DNA of 64,000 bases from Ptiloglossa arizonensis (GCF_051014685.1 NC_135058.1:7416811-7480810); one strand, 5' to 3'. Counted from the first letter of the stretch, positions 48,101 through 59,987 are shown. Program-made: numbers and translations. The notes: generated from the sequence alone by a model not told the origin.

Positions 48101-51100
48101 CCATTCGGAGTAAACTTCTCAACTCCCGTCTTTACCCGTTACGTCGTACGTTGTTTCGAAATTTCGAAACTCCGGATCGACGAAACCAAGGTCAGGTTCG
48201 CCGGAGAACAGTTTGCGTAGAAATTAATAAATCCAAACAGTTTTTAACAAGATTTCGTCCTTTTCGAACAAATTTCGCATCCGTCCGTTCGTTTCAAATT
48301 GGACGATTTTTCGAGTCGGCTCTGGTTTCTTTGCGTCAAATTGATCCTCGGTCGACCGAGCTAGGGTCTAGTTCGACCCAATGCTCCGTCCCAACGAGTA
48401 ACTCATATCAGAATTTATTTCAGAATCGATTAAGAAATCGATGGAAAGATAAAATAGAAAAGAAGGTAGAATGTATCGCATCGGTGTACCAGTACCTAAC
48501 ACCAATTTTTACAATTGTACCTGGTATACCAAGTGTAAAGTATAATGGTACTACACTACAATAAGGACACTTGTTATTTAACTATAACTCAAACATCCCT
48601 GAGTAACACTTGTACCTATTCTATTGGTGTACTAAGCGTAAGGTGTAACGGAGTACCTAATCACGATACGATACAAACACTTACTTCTTGCACTTCGCTC
48701 GTGCTATCTTTCCCCTCACTCCTTTCTCGTGAGATTCGACTCGTTCGTCCGACCACGTCGGTCGTAACTCCGTCGACGAACGATTTTCGCGTACATTAGA
48801 AAGAAACTGTTCTCGGCGGGTTCAGAATCGAGTACCTGTTGCCGGTTTCCGGAACCCTAATACGCGCAAATGTCGAACGATTAAATCCGTGCGTCACTTT
48901 GACGAGCTCGCGAGCCCGCGTCCATTAAAACCGAAACACCTACGTTCAATCGGAATTCCAAATATCCGGTGTCGGTATCCGCGACAAAGGAACGGACGGC
49001 TCGCGAAACAGGATAATCGGATCGCGAACGCTCGTCACGTCACGGGCGAGATTTATAGAAAAACCTTTGTGTCTCAGTCGCCATTGTACGCGGGTTTCGG
49101 CATTATTGCGCATTCCGACGCTGTTCGATTTTCGTGGCTCTCGCGCGTTGCGAAAGGGTGAGAAACAAAGGGACGAGGGGTACGGCGAGGGGTTAAGGTG
49201 AAACAAAGAGACGGAAAAAGGACGAAGGACGGTCAACGGGTTCGTGGAGAGGTGGAAGGATAAGGATCAAGAGCTGGAAGGAGGGGAACCCGGTCGAGGT
49301 AGACGTTCGCCATTCGCGGCACTTGCCCTCGCGAACTTTTCAAGGATACCGAACATTCGGTAATTGCGAAAGTTTTATACCTTAAATTCCGGCCCATTCG
49401 CCGTGAACTCGACCCTTCTAGTTGCCCTCTCGAAGGACGGATTCCTGGCCGCGCGCGTTAAATTGCGCGGATTCTGACGAGGGACAATCGTATTACTATG
49501 CCGGTCGCCTGTCGATGATCCGAGAGTTCGTTCGTTCGTTCGCGTTGGATCGGCTCCAACCTCGTACCAACCGTGCTCGCTCGTTACCAGGACTTTTACT
49601 CGTTCGATCGTTACCGTTTACCGCTCCGCTCTCGCGATAATAATTTTTCGACCTTGACGACCACACCTCGCCCACTCGTAATTTGCCACGAGAGTTTCCT
49701 CGTAGCTTCCGACAACGGACCGTAGTCGTATCGTTGAAACTCCGGATCCCCGTACCGTAATTCCGTTCGGATTTCGCGAGCTCGTAAATCTCGCACGGTC
49801 GCGACGATTCACGAATCTGTTGACTCGATCGAATTAACGACGCGACACCGTGGATACGCGCGACAGAGATCGAAGGAAGCTACCGTACCTTGGAAACTCC
49901 TTCGCATCGCGCGATTCAACGACGGAGCGATTGTCTCCCGGCGAAACCGAGCAGACGAGAGTTCCGTATCGCGTCCAATTAACGCGTCTTCTCTTTATTA
50001 AACACACGATACGTGTTTCTTGCGAACCGAATCGTTGTTTGTTCGTTGCCGTTTCGTTCCACGAGACCGATTCGAACGACGAACGGATTGTTTGTTCAAG
50101 GTTGTTCGAGATCTTGCCGCGCAACATCGAGCAAGCGTCGTCGATATTGATCGCAGCCAACGCGAATGAATAACAGATACGCGCGAACGTACCTCTTTAC
50201 GTGTCGGGAATATTGTTTCGCGTTTACGTTGGAACAAGTTCGTTTTACAATAGACCGAAGGAGGGAGATCGAGTTTGTCACGGTGATCTAGAGAAATCAA
50301 CGACGCGTCGTTTCGCGCAAACAGATAATGCCACGGATAGGAATAATAATAAGGAAGCGATAAAATTTTATATTCCGGTGAATACGTTTCAATTCGAACC
50401 CAGGACGAATCTTTAGTGCCAAGTTAACGGTCGTGTTTCATTGATTTTACGGTCATGGTTCTACCGTCGTTGGTGAATTCGCGGGATGCAAATTTTTCAC
50501 CGACGGGGAAAATTACCGATTCGAAGGCGAGAATTGTACCGGTGTCTTCGACGATAAACCATCGAACGGCGCGAAAACTGACTCTTCGTCGAATCTGGCG
50601 CAAACCTGTTAAAAAATCACGGTTTACGAGGCAACGAAAGGATATTCTACCGTGCTGGAAGGTACTCGCGTCCCTTGAATGCACAATTCGAGTCCGCGAC
50701 GAAGAACTGCGATCGTTGCGTTCGAATCCACTCGAGAAGAGTATGCAGATCGCGGAAGGAACTGCCGCGTTTAAGGACGGTTTCCTTGAGAGAATCGACT
50801 GATTCGATTTCGTTCGAATCTTTCACAGCAGCGCGGTACACACACGCGTGTATTCGATCCAAGAGCAAAGATCTTGTGCACCTGGTCGTAACGTTCGAAA
50901 ATTCGGAGTACGTAGCTCCTTCGAGGAGACTGCGCGCGTAACTTTGAAATGTACTCTTCGTCGTGCAACTTTGTCCGTTGCGTTTCTTGGATTTCATCCG
51001 GGCACCGTTTACCTGGACCTCTTTTCTCGAATTCGTCGTGAATACTTGCGTATTGTTTTTTTCTCGCGAGGTTGTTAATTATTTCACTTTCGTGCACGGT

Positions 51101-51168
51101 GGTCAGATTCTATAAATCGTTCACTGCGAGAAGTGGAAGAGGGTAGCACGACACAGACCGTCACATTT
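45153..51168. other. No gene recognised; noncoding
   Basis: A CpG-poor AT-rich patch lies at about 46500-46850. Two CCAAT boxes (48002, 48072) lie in a GC-rich stretch at 47990-48120, a possible promoter or element remnant. A degenerate repeat lies at 48479-48660 and a purine-rich tract at 49158-49300. The remaining frames look like chance. Confidence 0.45.
48479..48660. repeat. Degenerate local repeat rich in GTACC/GGTGTA words
   Basis: TTGTACCTGG-TATACCAAGTGTAAAG (from about 48515) recurs as TTGTACCT-GGTGTACTAAGCGTAAGG (from about 48610) with an 8-base insertion. A third related stretch, GGTGTACCAGTACC, opens the region. Spacing is about 96 bp; copies are diverged. Confidence 0.5.
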
Positions 51169-51309
51169 CTTCGCGCATTTTACGCTGAAGGCATTGGAGT
51201 GTCATCGATAAACGCTCTACCGCTTATACGAATTTAATTAATCGAAGTTCGTTATTTGTAATACGATTAAATCTCCCGCTCCAATGCCTTCAGCGTAAGA
51301 TGCGCGAAG
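51169..51309. repeat. Long near-perfect inverted repeat (31-bp stem, 79-nt loop)
   Basis: Arms 51169-51199 and 51279-51309 are reverse complements at 30 of 31 positions. The single difference becomes a G-U pair if the plus strand is transcribed, so the RNA stem would be fully paired. The core reads TACGCTGAAGGCATTGGAG. Pairing continues imperfectly for about ten more bases outside (GTCACATTT against ACGTGCGAC), giving roughly 40 bp. No clear target-site duplication flanks it. It may be a small MITE, or a locus for a hairpin RNA; the loop is longer than for usual animal microRNA precursors. Confidence 0.9.
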
Positions 51310-54300
51310 ACGTGCGACAATTTTAAAAAAATAAAACGACGAACCTAATAGCTCCATTTCTCATCGAACGATTTATTATTCTACCAGAATCGACTCCAAA
51401 AATTCGTGTTTCCGTCCAATCGGATCGAAAAAGGTCAAACATCGATCAGACCGTGTCACGGTCGCGAATTCGGTGAAACGGTGTTCCAAGGAGAACGATA
51501 AACGATCGAAACAAGCGGCGGCAAGTTTGTCGTGGAATTATAACGACGGTGTTATTGTCGTTACGTTACGTGCAGCTCGGGAACGTTTATCGGTAACGCT
51601 TATGATTCGAACGGATCGAAACTTAAGCGGTATTTCCTCGTAATGGAAGTTCGGACAAGCTGGCCACGCTCGGTCCTGAAAGTGCCGCAAAGCCAAAGTC
51701 CGGCTACCGGATCGTGAACTCGCGTTAAGTTCCAGGATACGTCGGGACGTGGCCAGTGGATATGTACGACATAAGTTTAATACAGAATTGGACGGCGGCA
51801 AGAAGCTTTCAAGAAGTTTCTGCATGCTGCCGGAATGTTTCGACACGTAAACACACTTACGTTCACCTTTCGTCACGAATTCCGCTCGACTCGCCGAAAA
51901 TATTTCACCGTGGTCTTCGATTGCCCGGAATGGGGCGTCGATCGTGGCCCAGAGACCGAAACTTCGCGCGAGCCTTTAAATTCGCGTCGAAATTCCGAAA
52001 ATTTAGACGCCCGGAGCGACGGGGAACTTTTTCTTTTCTTCGACGTAAACGAAATTGCATCGTTGCCGCGTACCCGACCGTTTTTCACGCGAGGTACGCG
52101 ACACCTAATCGCGTCTTTCGTTCTCGACGAGAACTCCTTTTCGTCTCTCTCTGTCCCTGTAACTGCATCGTGTCCTCTTACGTTCGAGTGTGGTTCGTAA
52201 GTTCGAGCTGAAGACGGATTCGAGCGCAGAATGACCACGGTCGTCGAAATCTGCCCTTTCGCTTTGCTTCTACGGAACGTGTGCCCTTGTATTTCGTTTC
52301 TCTCGTTTACGTCGAAGTTATCGAATAAATCAATCGATCGAACGGTATGGAAACATTTCTTTGATCTTCATCGGTTAAATAGGTGTGAAATGAATAATTG
52401 TATCGAACGGAGCCAAGTACAGTTGAAAAAAAGTGGTTCGTTTATTTAGAAGTATAATAAGACTCCAAAAGTATAAAATACTTCCACGACGTGCCTTTGT
52501 TCGGAGACACTGAGTTAAAGAATCGGTGGCGTTGAAATTGGCGTTTGATAGTATTGTTTTTAACGCAGAAACGTACGCAATAAAAGTTGCTGAAACTGAA
52601 ATTTCGAAATTGTTGCATGGTATGCAATTATTCGATAGAAACCATGGTAACGGAGATATCGACTCGAAGACCCTACGAGGAGAGTAACGGTAGGAACCCT
52701 ATCGATTGGTACCTCGGAGAAACGAATTTTCCTCGAGAAAAATCTTACATAGGAAAGCGCTAAGACAATTTCTGCGCGCAAACGATATTTCTTATCTGGG
52801 TCGAACATCGGGCAATTCGGTCGAAAGTCGATGCAACGTACTTTCCACGTGGAAAGACAATAATTGCACCGATCGTGAAAAAATTCTCGTTGGAGATACA
52901 TTTTATCCATCGAGGGTCCCTCGATTATTCGACTAACGTCAGCGAATGCATCTTCGCCATTTCGTTTGCAAGTGCATTCGAAACCGTTTCGCGCGTTCTC
53001 GCCGCGATATTGAGAGAAAGAGCAACGAACGTTTCGTCGAACGAGTAAACGCACCGATTCTCGAAATTACCGAAGTCGTTGGTCATCGGGGAGTAAAATT
53101 AAAAAAAAAAAGAAAAGCCGAAGGCGAATTGTAGCGCGTGCAACGAGAACTCGGTAATTCGCGATCGAAGCGCGGGAACTTGGTCGTTCGAAAAATCGCG
53201 TATCAGTGTCGCGAGTGCCAGGAGACGGGAGAAAAGATAGAGAAAGATAGAGAAGAATAAACGAAGAGGGAAGGCGAGTTATAAATACGAAGCCAAGGAA
53301 AATTGGAAAAGTTTCGGTGGAAGTCGGGTGCATCGACGGTTTTCCCTCCCATTGGATATCGTTGATTTGTCGGCGGCTGCTCGTTAGAGGCAGGATATCG
53401 CGCGAAATACGCGAATCTACTCGGCATATATAGACGGAGACGCATTTACTTGAAGTATTAACTACCGATTGGACGCGACAGTGAAGCTCGGAGAAAATAT
53501 ATCCCGGTTTTACGGGCGCATCGTAGTTAACTTTTTTATTCGTATCGCGTAAAGTCGACGCGGAACTGCTACGAGTATCCAGCCCGGAAAATGGAACGGC
53601 GAATATATTCCAAAGAAATATTTTACGCGATAAATATACGTTATATTATTACCCGTTGCGCGACTTTCATTCGTGCCCGAACACACCGATAAAAACGTTC
53701 CCGCGCGACCGAGCCGAGCGAATTGAAGAGCATTTGTTTATACGAAATCGATGGCATTTGTCGCGCTGAAAATTTTATGGAGCCTCGCCGAGCGGAACGG
53801 TAATAGACTGAAAATTCTGTTTCGGGGAATCAAATTTCTATCGGCGCGGAATGCTTTTCGAGCATTATGTTCGCGCGTGCGTATCGCGCGGTACAGGGGG
53901 TCAGCGACAGTTGATACAGAGCCGATATAATTCTCGTGATCGCGGAAACGGTACTTCAATTTTTCGATTGTTTCGTAGGCGGTGAAATCGTTCATCGACC
54001 GGTACGAAAAATAAGGATTCTACCAACTCACGGTATTCTGTGTGTTCTTTTTTATTTTCATAGCCATGGATACGCGGATGCAAGTCGTCGATAATACTCT
54101 AATCGGACATCGCGATCCAATCGTCTCGAGTAGTATTTTTCTAAATAAAAAGTACTATCCTCAAGGTAGGCTTTACGATTCGCGAATGATCATTTTTTAT
54201 TCAGAGAAACGTGAAACACCGAGCAAAAAATTCGATCGAAATCGATGAAAAACTGATTACGAATCGATCGAGACAAATGTACCGAGAAAGATTCGTTATC

Positions 54301-56383
54301 GATAGATTTTGAACGCAGAAATTGTTCCTTCTCTTTCAGGGTAGGATCATCGTCCTCGAAAAGAAAACTCATTGGTCTATGTGTACACGTGGGTTAACCA
54401 AAAGTGGATTTTACGGTCCAGGGAACACCTCGAAGGGCCGAGTGTCGACGTAGCGCAGCGTGCAATCGTAATTAACCCACCTTTCGCGATTCCCGCGTCT
54501 AGGTGCAGGATAATCTCGCGTGCGCGGCATATTCATCATCGCGCGGAAGATTTGGTTCCTCACTTATGGACGTAGCGCAAGCTCCGGGTCGTAGACAATG
54601 CACCGCGGCGACTCCGGTGTGCCATCCGCATCCTGGCGTGTCCTTTAGAGATGAGAAACTGAATTTTGAATGCGCGTGCATTCACCGCATACGGGATTCT
54701 GGCAACCATTGGTTTTTGTCGGATAAAGCGCGCGGAGTGCAACGTTGAATGGGACGGCCGGTTAAATTTTTACAACGCGCATGCTCACGCGTCACTGCAC
54801 GGATCGCGTTTCCACGGTAATTTCAACCTCTCGTTTGCATAATTGCCCGGCCGCCTTATTATTTGCTACTTTGCTTCTTCGATTTACGCTATTGAAACGA
54901 AAGCGCGACGTTGGAACTCTGTAACTCGCGGGAAGCGTGATTCTCGTTTCTAGGGGTTTTCCGTTTCGTTTTCGGAACCTTTTCGAACAGTTGGAACCGA
55001 TTCGTACGAAAATCTCTGATGGCGAAGAATTGTACGATCTAGAAGCGATTATTGTTCATTCTTTTCTCGTGGAGTCATCGCGGACCTTTTCATTCCTGCG
55101 ATTACATTTCCTTTTTTTATATGGAAGAAAATTGTTCGTACGTAGAAGAACGAAAGTTGATATTAAAATTGAACCGAAGTGATCCTTAGAAATTGTCCGA
55201 ACAGAGGTGAAAGTTGCTGTAGCACGAAAGATAGGTACAGCGTAGATGACGCGCTGGTAGATCAACGATTGGATTGCCAGGCGATGCGGGTGTTTCCCCT
55301 TGAGTCTTCCGAGAGTGTTGTTATCGTCTAAAGTATTCACCGGTGGGTTTGGATGGCGATTAAGCAGATCGAGAGGTGACAATTCCGCGCTTCCAGTCGA
55401 TACATTTCCCGACAGCTTCGCAAATATAGTCGACGCAAAATCAATTGACCGCTCAAGGCCACGTCCTCGGCTGTAAACCGAGCCACGCACGACCGTTAGC
55501 ATCGTATTGGCTCCCCTTCGTGTCCCAGGGACAGAAGCACGGAACCCGCAAGTTTGCGCGAATGAACGAGAAACAGCACGAAGGGGGTGATCAAACGAAA
55601 TGCCGGGGATCGAATCTCTCGATAGCCTCGAGCGATCGGTTGATTTTGATCCGACTTAAGTAGACCCGAGATGAAACCTAGGACTCCTTCTTCGTTTACT
55701 CTCTCGGTTCTTCGTTCGCCCCTTTCGCTCGCTAAAATCCTATAAATAGATCACAGAATTAACCGGTGCCCGTTAAGGAATTATCTACGATCTTGTGGCG
55801 CGCACTGGGTCGACGAAAATCGGGTCAGCGAATATTTTTAAACAAAATGCTCGAGCAATTATCCGAACGGGGATTTTCGTGCGAATTTGGTACAATTGGA
55901 ACCGACGTTCCCCGGGTGCCATCTATTCGAAGACGGATCGATAAGATCTCTCCTCGCAATCGGGATCGCGTCGTTTTGCTCGAGAGGACGAGTTTTCGGT
56001 GTGACCGCGTCCCATTAAATTAGGAATAATTTCCCCGCATGATGAATGAACGCGGATGCCAACGGGGCGGGCGGTATTCGACCCAAATTGCGAGCAGTAA
56101 ATAATCAGCGGTAAAACGGTCGGACAAGGAGACAGCGGAAGTGGACCGACGCGATTCGCTTCGGTCGAATCGCTTCGTTCGCGTCTTCCCGTTTCGTTTG
56201 CATTTTAACCTGCTTGATTTATCGACGCGTTGCTCGAAACGTCGCTCGAAAATATTCTACGTCGTTCGACCGATGTTCCCGACGGGGCACGGGCAGCTGG
56301 GCAGACGGGCAGACGGATGGCCACTGGTGGGCGCGACGTTTAAATAATGTAAAGCGCGGGGAATATTTCGATCGTCGCCAAAG
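51310..56383. other. No gene recognised; noncoding
   Basis: No exon is supported. A purine-rich stretch with tandem AGATAGAGAA occurs around 53220-53330. CATATATAG at about 53425 is TATA-like but lacks an initiator at the right distance. Around 54560-54830 the sequence is complex and not repetitive, with a short cysteine-containing frame (QCTAATPVCHPHPG) I cannot assign. GGGCAGACGGGCAGACGG near 56294 is a two-unit tandem. Confidence 0.45.
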
Positions 56384-56385
56384 TA

Positions 56386-56466
56386 CTGTCCGTCCGCGAG
56401 AAAAAGGCTAACGAGTGTTTTACGACCCCGCTTTAGTTTACATTAGTGCCTCTATTTTCTATTTAA
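56386..56466 (+). mobile_element. TA-flanked MITE family, copy C (left end only)
   Basis: After TA at 56384-56385 the sequence CTGTCCGTCCGCGAGAAAAAGG continues GCTAACGAGTGTTTTACGACCCCGC-like, closely matching the left end of copy B over about 70 bases. The similarity stops at about 56460, where mariner-like terminal sequence begins. It is therefore truncated or fused. Confidence 0.7.
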
Positions 56467-56532
56467 GTTGAAGTGTCGTAGCATTTTTTTACAATGGAAG
56501 AAACGACAAAACTTGTCGAACAACCTAGGATA
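56467..56532. mobile_element. Mariner-like terminal fragment, copy 2
   Basis: This matches 43320-43385 at 53 of 66 positions, ending CGACAAAACTTGTCGAAC then AACCTAGGATA. It lies directly against copy C of the MITE family and next to an AT-rich microsatellite. No transposase coding is seen. Confidence 0.5.
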
Positions 56533-56580
56533 TATATCTGACAATATATATATTGTGTCATAGCATATATATACATATAT
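56528..56580. repeat. AT-rich microsatellite with palindromes
   Basis: Interrupted TATATA blocks include the perfect 16-bp palindrome ACAATATATATATTGT. It separates the mariner-like fragment from copy B of the MITE. Confidence 0.8.
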
Positions 56581-56633
56581 TGTCACATTGGTTGCTACCG
56601 ATTTTAGTCATCATCCTCGATCAGTAGGGAGTA

Positions 56634-56843
56634 CTGTTCATCCATAAGAAGAAGACTAACGAGTGTCTACATCCCCGCTCTAGTTTACACTTGTTCCTCT
56701 ATCCTCCCACGCACTGTCGCTCTTGGTGACGAAGCTCGAGATCAGCCAATAGCGACAAAACAAATGAAAGCAGAGGAATTAATGGATTCTAAATTAAAGC
56801 GAAGACGTAAACACTCGTTGACCTTCTTCTCGCGGACGAACAG
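56634..56843. mobile_element. TA-flanked MITE, copy B (210 bp)
   Basis: It is bounded by TA at 56632-56633 and 56844-56845. The right end, read inward, is CTGTTCGTCCGCGAGAAG, matching copies A and C; the left end is CTGTTCATCCATAAGAAG. Both arms share AACGAGTGT-TTACG. Inner arms GTCGCTCTTGG (56716-56726) and CCAATAGCGAC (56746-56756) pair at 10 of 11 positions, corresponding to the TCGCTATTGG/CCAATAGCGA arms of copy A. It has no coding capacity, so it would be non-autonomous. Confidence 0.85.
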
Positions 56844-56845
56844 TA

Positions 56846-57955
56846 AGTATTCGCGCCTGCGGTGCGTCTCGTAAACATTTTTCGCGAACCGGACGCCATT
56901 CCGTTCGATCGTTCGCGAAACGCTTCCTGTTGGTCGTTCGATGGTTCGTTCGAATTGGAAACGAACGATTCGTTGCAAAATGTCGTTCCACTCTTTACGA
57001 GCTACTTTGATCGTCGACTAGACGGTTTCCGTGTAATTAGGCCCGTCACCGCGGGTGTTCTTGACGCGCGTTTCCGTGCAACTTCGTTCGTCGAGCAACG
57101 TACATACGTTCGAGCGCACGTGGAACTCAGGAGGGGATACAAATGCCTTGGCAGGTGGAAAATTATGTCGTTACGGGATAATACAAAGCGGTATTCGTGG
57201 CTGGTTGTACCGTGCAGAGATCGTAGCTTGCCAGCGAATCGGATCGATCGTTTCACCTCGAATTACACGCATTTTCGTTACTGGTCAAGACGATCGCACG
57301 CGCGAGTCTATCGCGAATGGAAGCTATCGAAACGGAGCGTTCGCAACGAACGACTACTAAAACGCATTTGCGTAAAGGTAGGCTCGGAATATTAACTATC
57401 TCCGTAACAGAAAAATTCTTGTACCTTTCGTAGTACAATCCCGATTAATTCTACGCAATGATCGTACGTAATAACAAGTATTGCGGTTTTCGCGCACTTG
57501 TCGCGTAACTCGCGATCTTCGTACGGTCCATCTTTATTTCCAAACGATCTAAAGTTGATTCTTGAGAACCCTGGAATCATTCCTCGATCGTGCAAAGAAA
57601 CTCGCGATATGGAAACTACTCTGGAAAAACATTGCAAGAAACGGATACATCGCCGATAAAATCGCCAATTTGATCGCTTTTGCTGTCATATTTTAATATA
57701 CAAAATCGTTTTGTGATTTCGATCGTTTCTCGAATCGAACCGAAAGACAAAGTTATTGCGGGTGAATCGTGGTACCGATCGCTCGCTCGTTACCGCGTCT
57801 TTTCTAAGACGGGATTTTGCGGCTTCCGAGGCGCGTATAATGTCGGCTCGGTGTATATCTCGGCTCGAAGACGATGCGGAGGATCGCCAAGACCTCGGGT
57901 GTACTGATCCACGCTCGGTGACATTAAGTAGCGGAGTAAGGTGACACGGGTTAAT
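56846..57955. other. No gene recognised; noncoding
   Basis: A plus-strand frame of 177 codons spans 56862-57395 but has no domain and the arginine/serine-rich composition of chance frames here. No repeats are noted. Confidence 0.5.
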
Positions 57956-58963
57956 CTAAACACCGAATTTACGTCTACCGTCGCGATATCGGCGACGTAA
58001 TCGTCCGATACAATCGACTCGGGGATCTCGTTCGAAGCCGTTCCGAGGCTTTGCCGTGGCGCACGGGTCCACGGCGAAGTGGCTTAAACGCGACGGGACG
58101 GCCGAGTTGACGCAGGCGATTCCAAGTTCTCGGTAGCTGGCCAAACATTGATACCCCGAATTCGATGTAATAAATTCCCGCGTTTCTTGTGATTGACTTG
58201 CCGTTACGGGCTCTACCCTGCGACCGCTGCAATCTCTGATCAGCGGCTTAGCGCCTGAGAAGATTTCCCAGCCGTCGAGGCGCAGGGGGAAATTGGCGGG
58301 AGTGGAAGGAACCGTTCCCCGAGAAGTTTCTGGACGGGGACAAAGATACACCGGATAAGCCGGATTAAGAATAGCCTTACGCGAATTCGTCGAATTATCT
58401 CCCTCTCGGGAATAATTGCGCCGGGAAATGTTCCGTCGCCTCGAACACGAGGACTCGCGAAAGTGAGGGCGCTGACTATTACACGGACAAGCTCTGTAAC
58501 GAATCGTTCGATCGGGGATACTCGTTTCGTTCGACCGTGAATTCGGAACGATGAATCGATCGTACGTAGGCTCGTGACGATCGATTACGAATTTATGAGA
58601 GATTCTTTCGTCAGGATGTAAGGTAGTGATAAAAGTTTCTGAATAGCCGTATCTTGTGCACGTCTGAAATAATCGAGAGACCGTGTTCTTGGGAGAAATT
58701 GGGAAAAGTATCCGGGATGAAGCAAACATCGTGCGTTCAATGTCTAAAGAGAACGCTTGTGGAGTGTCCATGTAACAAGACACTTTGAAATTTTCGGAGC
58801 ATCGTGTTTCATCGACAGGTGAGTTTCGTTCGGTACGGTGGATTTTAAAGGAACAGAGAACTTGTCGCGGTGTGATCACGTTGGAAGCGTATTCCGAAAG
58901 GGTAATTACCAACAATTTAACTCGGATATTTACAGCGGTGTCCAACTGCGTTATCGTGTGCAT
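57956..58963 (-). CDS. Longest reading frame in the window (335 codons), function unknown
   Basis: The minus-strand frame starts with ATG (MHTITQLDTAVN) and runs 335 codons to a stop. I see no signal peptide, membrane segment, catalytic motif or repeated structure. Composition is arginine/serine-rich, like the shorter chance frames. It may be a real lineage-specific gene, part of a decayed element, or chance: other frames fall off at roughly fourfold per 50 codons, so one this long is only a mild outlier. A second open stretch on the same strand (58966-59280, no ATG) lies immediately upstream in another frame. A 7-bp hairpin (GCCGTGG/CCACGGC, 58053-58075) lies inside it. No splice or poly(A) evidence supports it. 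Confidence 0.2.
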   Translation of the reverse strand: MHTITQLDTAVNIRVKLLVITLSEYASNVITPRQVLCSFKIHRTERNSPVDETRCSENFKVSCYMDTPQAFSLDIERTMFASSRILFPISPKNTVSRLFQTCTRYGYSETFITTLHPDERISHKFVIDRHEPTYDRFIVPNSRSNETSIPDRTIRYRACPCNSQRPHFRESSCSRRRNISRRNYSREGDNSTNSRKAILNPAYPVYLCPRPETSRGTVPSTPANFPLRLDGWEIFSGAKPLIRDCSGRRVEPVTASQSQETREFITSNSGYQCLASYRELGIACVNSAVPSRLSHFAVDPCATAKPRNGFERDPRVDCIGRLRRRYRDGRRKFGV

Positions 58964-59751
58964 TACTAACGGAGATTTACTACCGTGTTTCGTACCGTAT
59001 TGTTACGTTGTATTACGATACTCTCAAAATTAATTTCAATGTTTTTCATTAGCGAATTCGCGTAAAATGGCTGCACGGTTGCCCGTGTATCGTCGACCGG
59101 GGAAGATAGGTTAATAGCGATTAAAACTGAAATTTGCGGTAACGCGATTTCCCGTAGCTTACACGTACTTTCTTTCGTTGACGTTGAAAGATTGTTATCG
59201 GTAATCACTGCTGACGCAGAGACGTGTCTTTCCCTGGTGTTAGTGAATCCTGCTCCCCCGGTGAAACTTTCCGCTATCAAACTTACGTCTACGCCTTTCG
59301 CGTGTAATCCAATTCATCGAGAGCGGGTTGTTGATCGATGCGGTCGAAGATGGAGTACCTGCATGTGGCTCGTATAAAGTTCATTGTCGCGTCTGGCCTT
59401 CCCGTCGATTTATTCTTTAATTATTTTCCTATACCCGGTATATTGGAAAAAATTGCCACAAGATGCGCAATCGATACGTTTCTTCGACTCTCGGACACAG
59501 AATACAAAGAACGATACTTGGTGCGAATACGGAGAACGTAACATCGGATACTAAACGTTTTACTGTTTATACGAGAACAATGATCTGGAACATGCGTACC
59601 TAGTTCCTTCTAGGTCGGATCAAAACGAAATTTACCAGAAATTACGCGTTGGTGTCACGTGTAATAGATTAGACACTTTTTGAATACACTACGAAATAAA
59701 GACGTGGAAAATTCGTATACTTGTACAATAAACATACAGTTATTGTTCTCC
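58964..59751. other. No gene recognised; noncoding
   Basis: Apart from the open minus-strand stretch noted with the preceding frame, nothing is recognised. CpG content falls toward the TTAA-flanked element. Confidence 0.45.
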
Positions 59752-59755
59752 TTAA

Positions 59756-59983
59756 CCCTTTGCACTCGAAGCTTTTCTGCTATCAGAAATTAGCCCCTCG
59801 ATGAAATCCTTGAAATCGTGTAATTCATTTAAAACCGAACATTTTCGTTTCAACATTTCATATACATATATTTACATCCTACAAGAAAGTACTAATTGAA
59901 TTTTAATTTCAATTCCAAACCACGATGGTTTTCCCAATTGGAAAAAGTACACCGAATTAAATAGCGATCGAGGATGGAAAGGG
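59756..59983. mobile_element. piggyBac-like MITE (228 bp) with TTAA duplications
   Basis: TTAA at 59752-59755 and 59984-59987 flank an element that begins CCCTTTGCACTCGA and whose right end, reverse-complemented, begins CCCTTTCCATCCTCGA. The ends therefore form an imperfect inverted repeat of about 14-16 bp. TTAA duplication with CCC ends is characteristic of piggyBac-type elements. The interior is AT-rich and CpG-poor, unlike its surroundings, and noncoding, so this is a non-autonomous copy. Confidence 0.8.
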
Positions 59984-59987
59984 TTAA

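Noticed and set aside
50390..50410. GGGTTCGAATTG on the minus strand as a tRNA T-arm
   Set aside because: The complementary side of the arm and the rest of a cloverleaf are missing; no A-box at the right distance.
53425..53460. CATATATAG as a TATA box
   Set aside because: There is no initiator at the expected distance and no coding sequence follows.
55516..55592. CCCCTTCGTG/CACGAAGGGG inverted repeat
   Set aside because: Ten-base arms within 100 bp are expected several times in a window of this size by chance.
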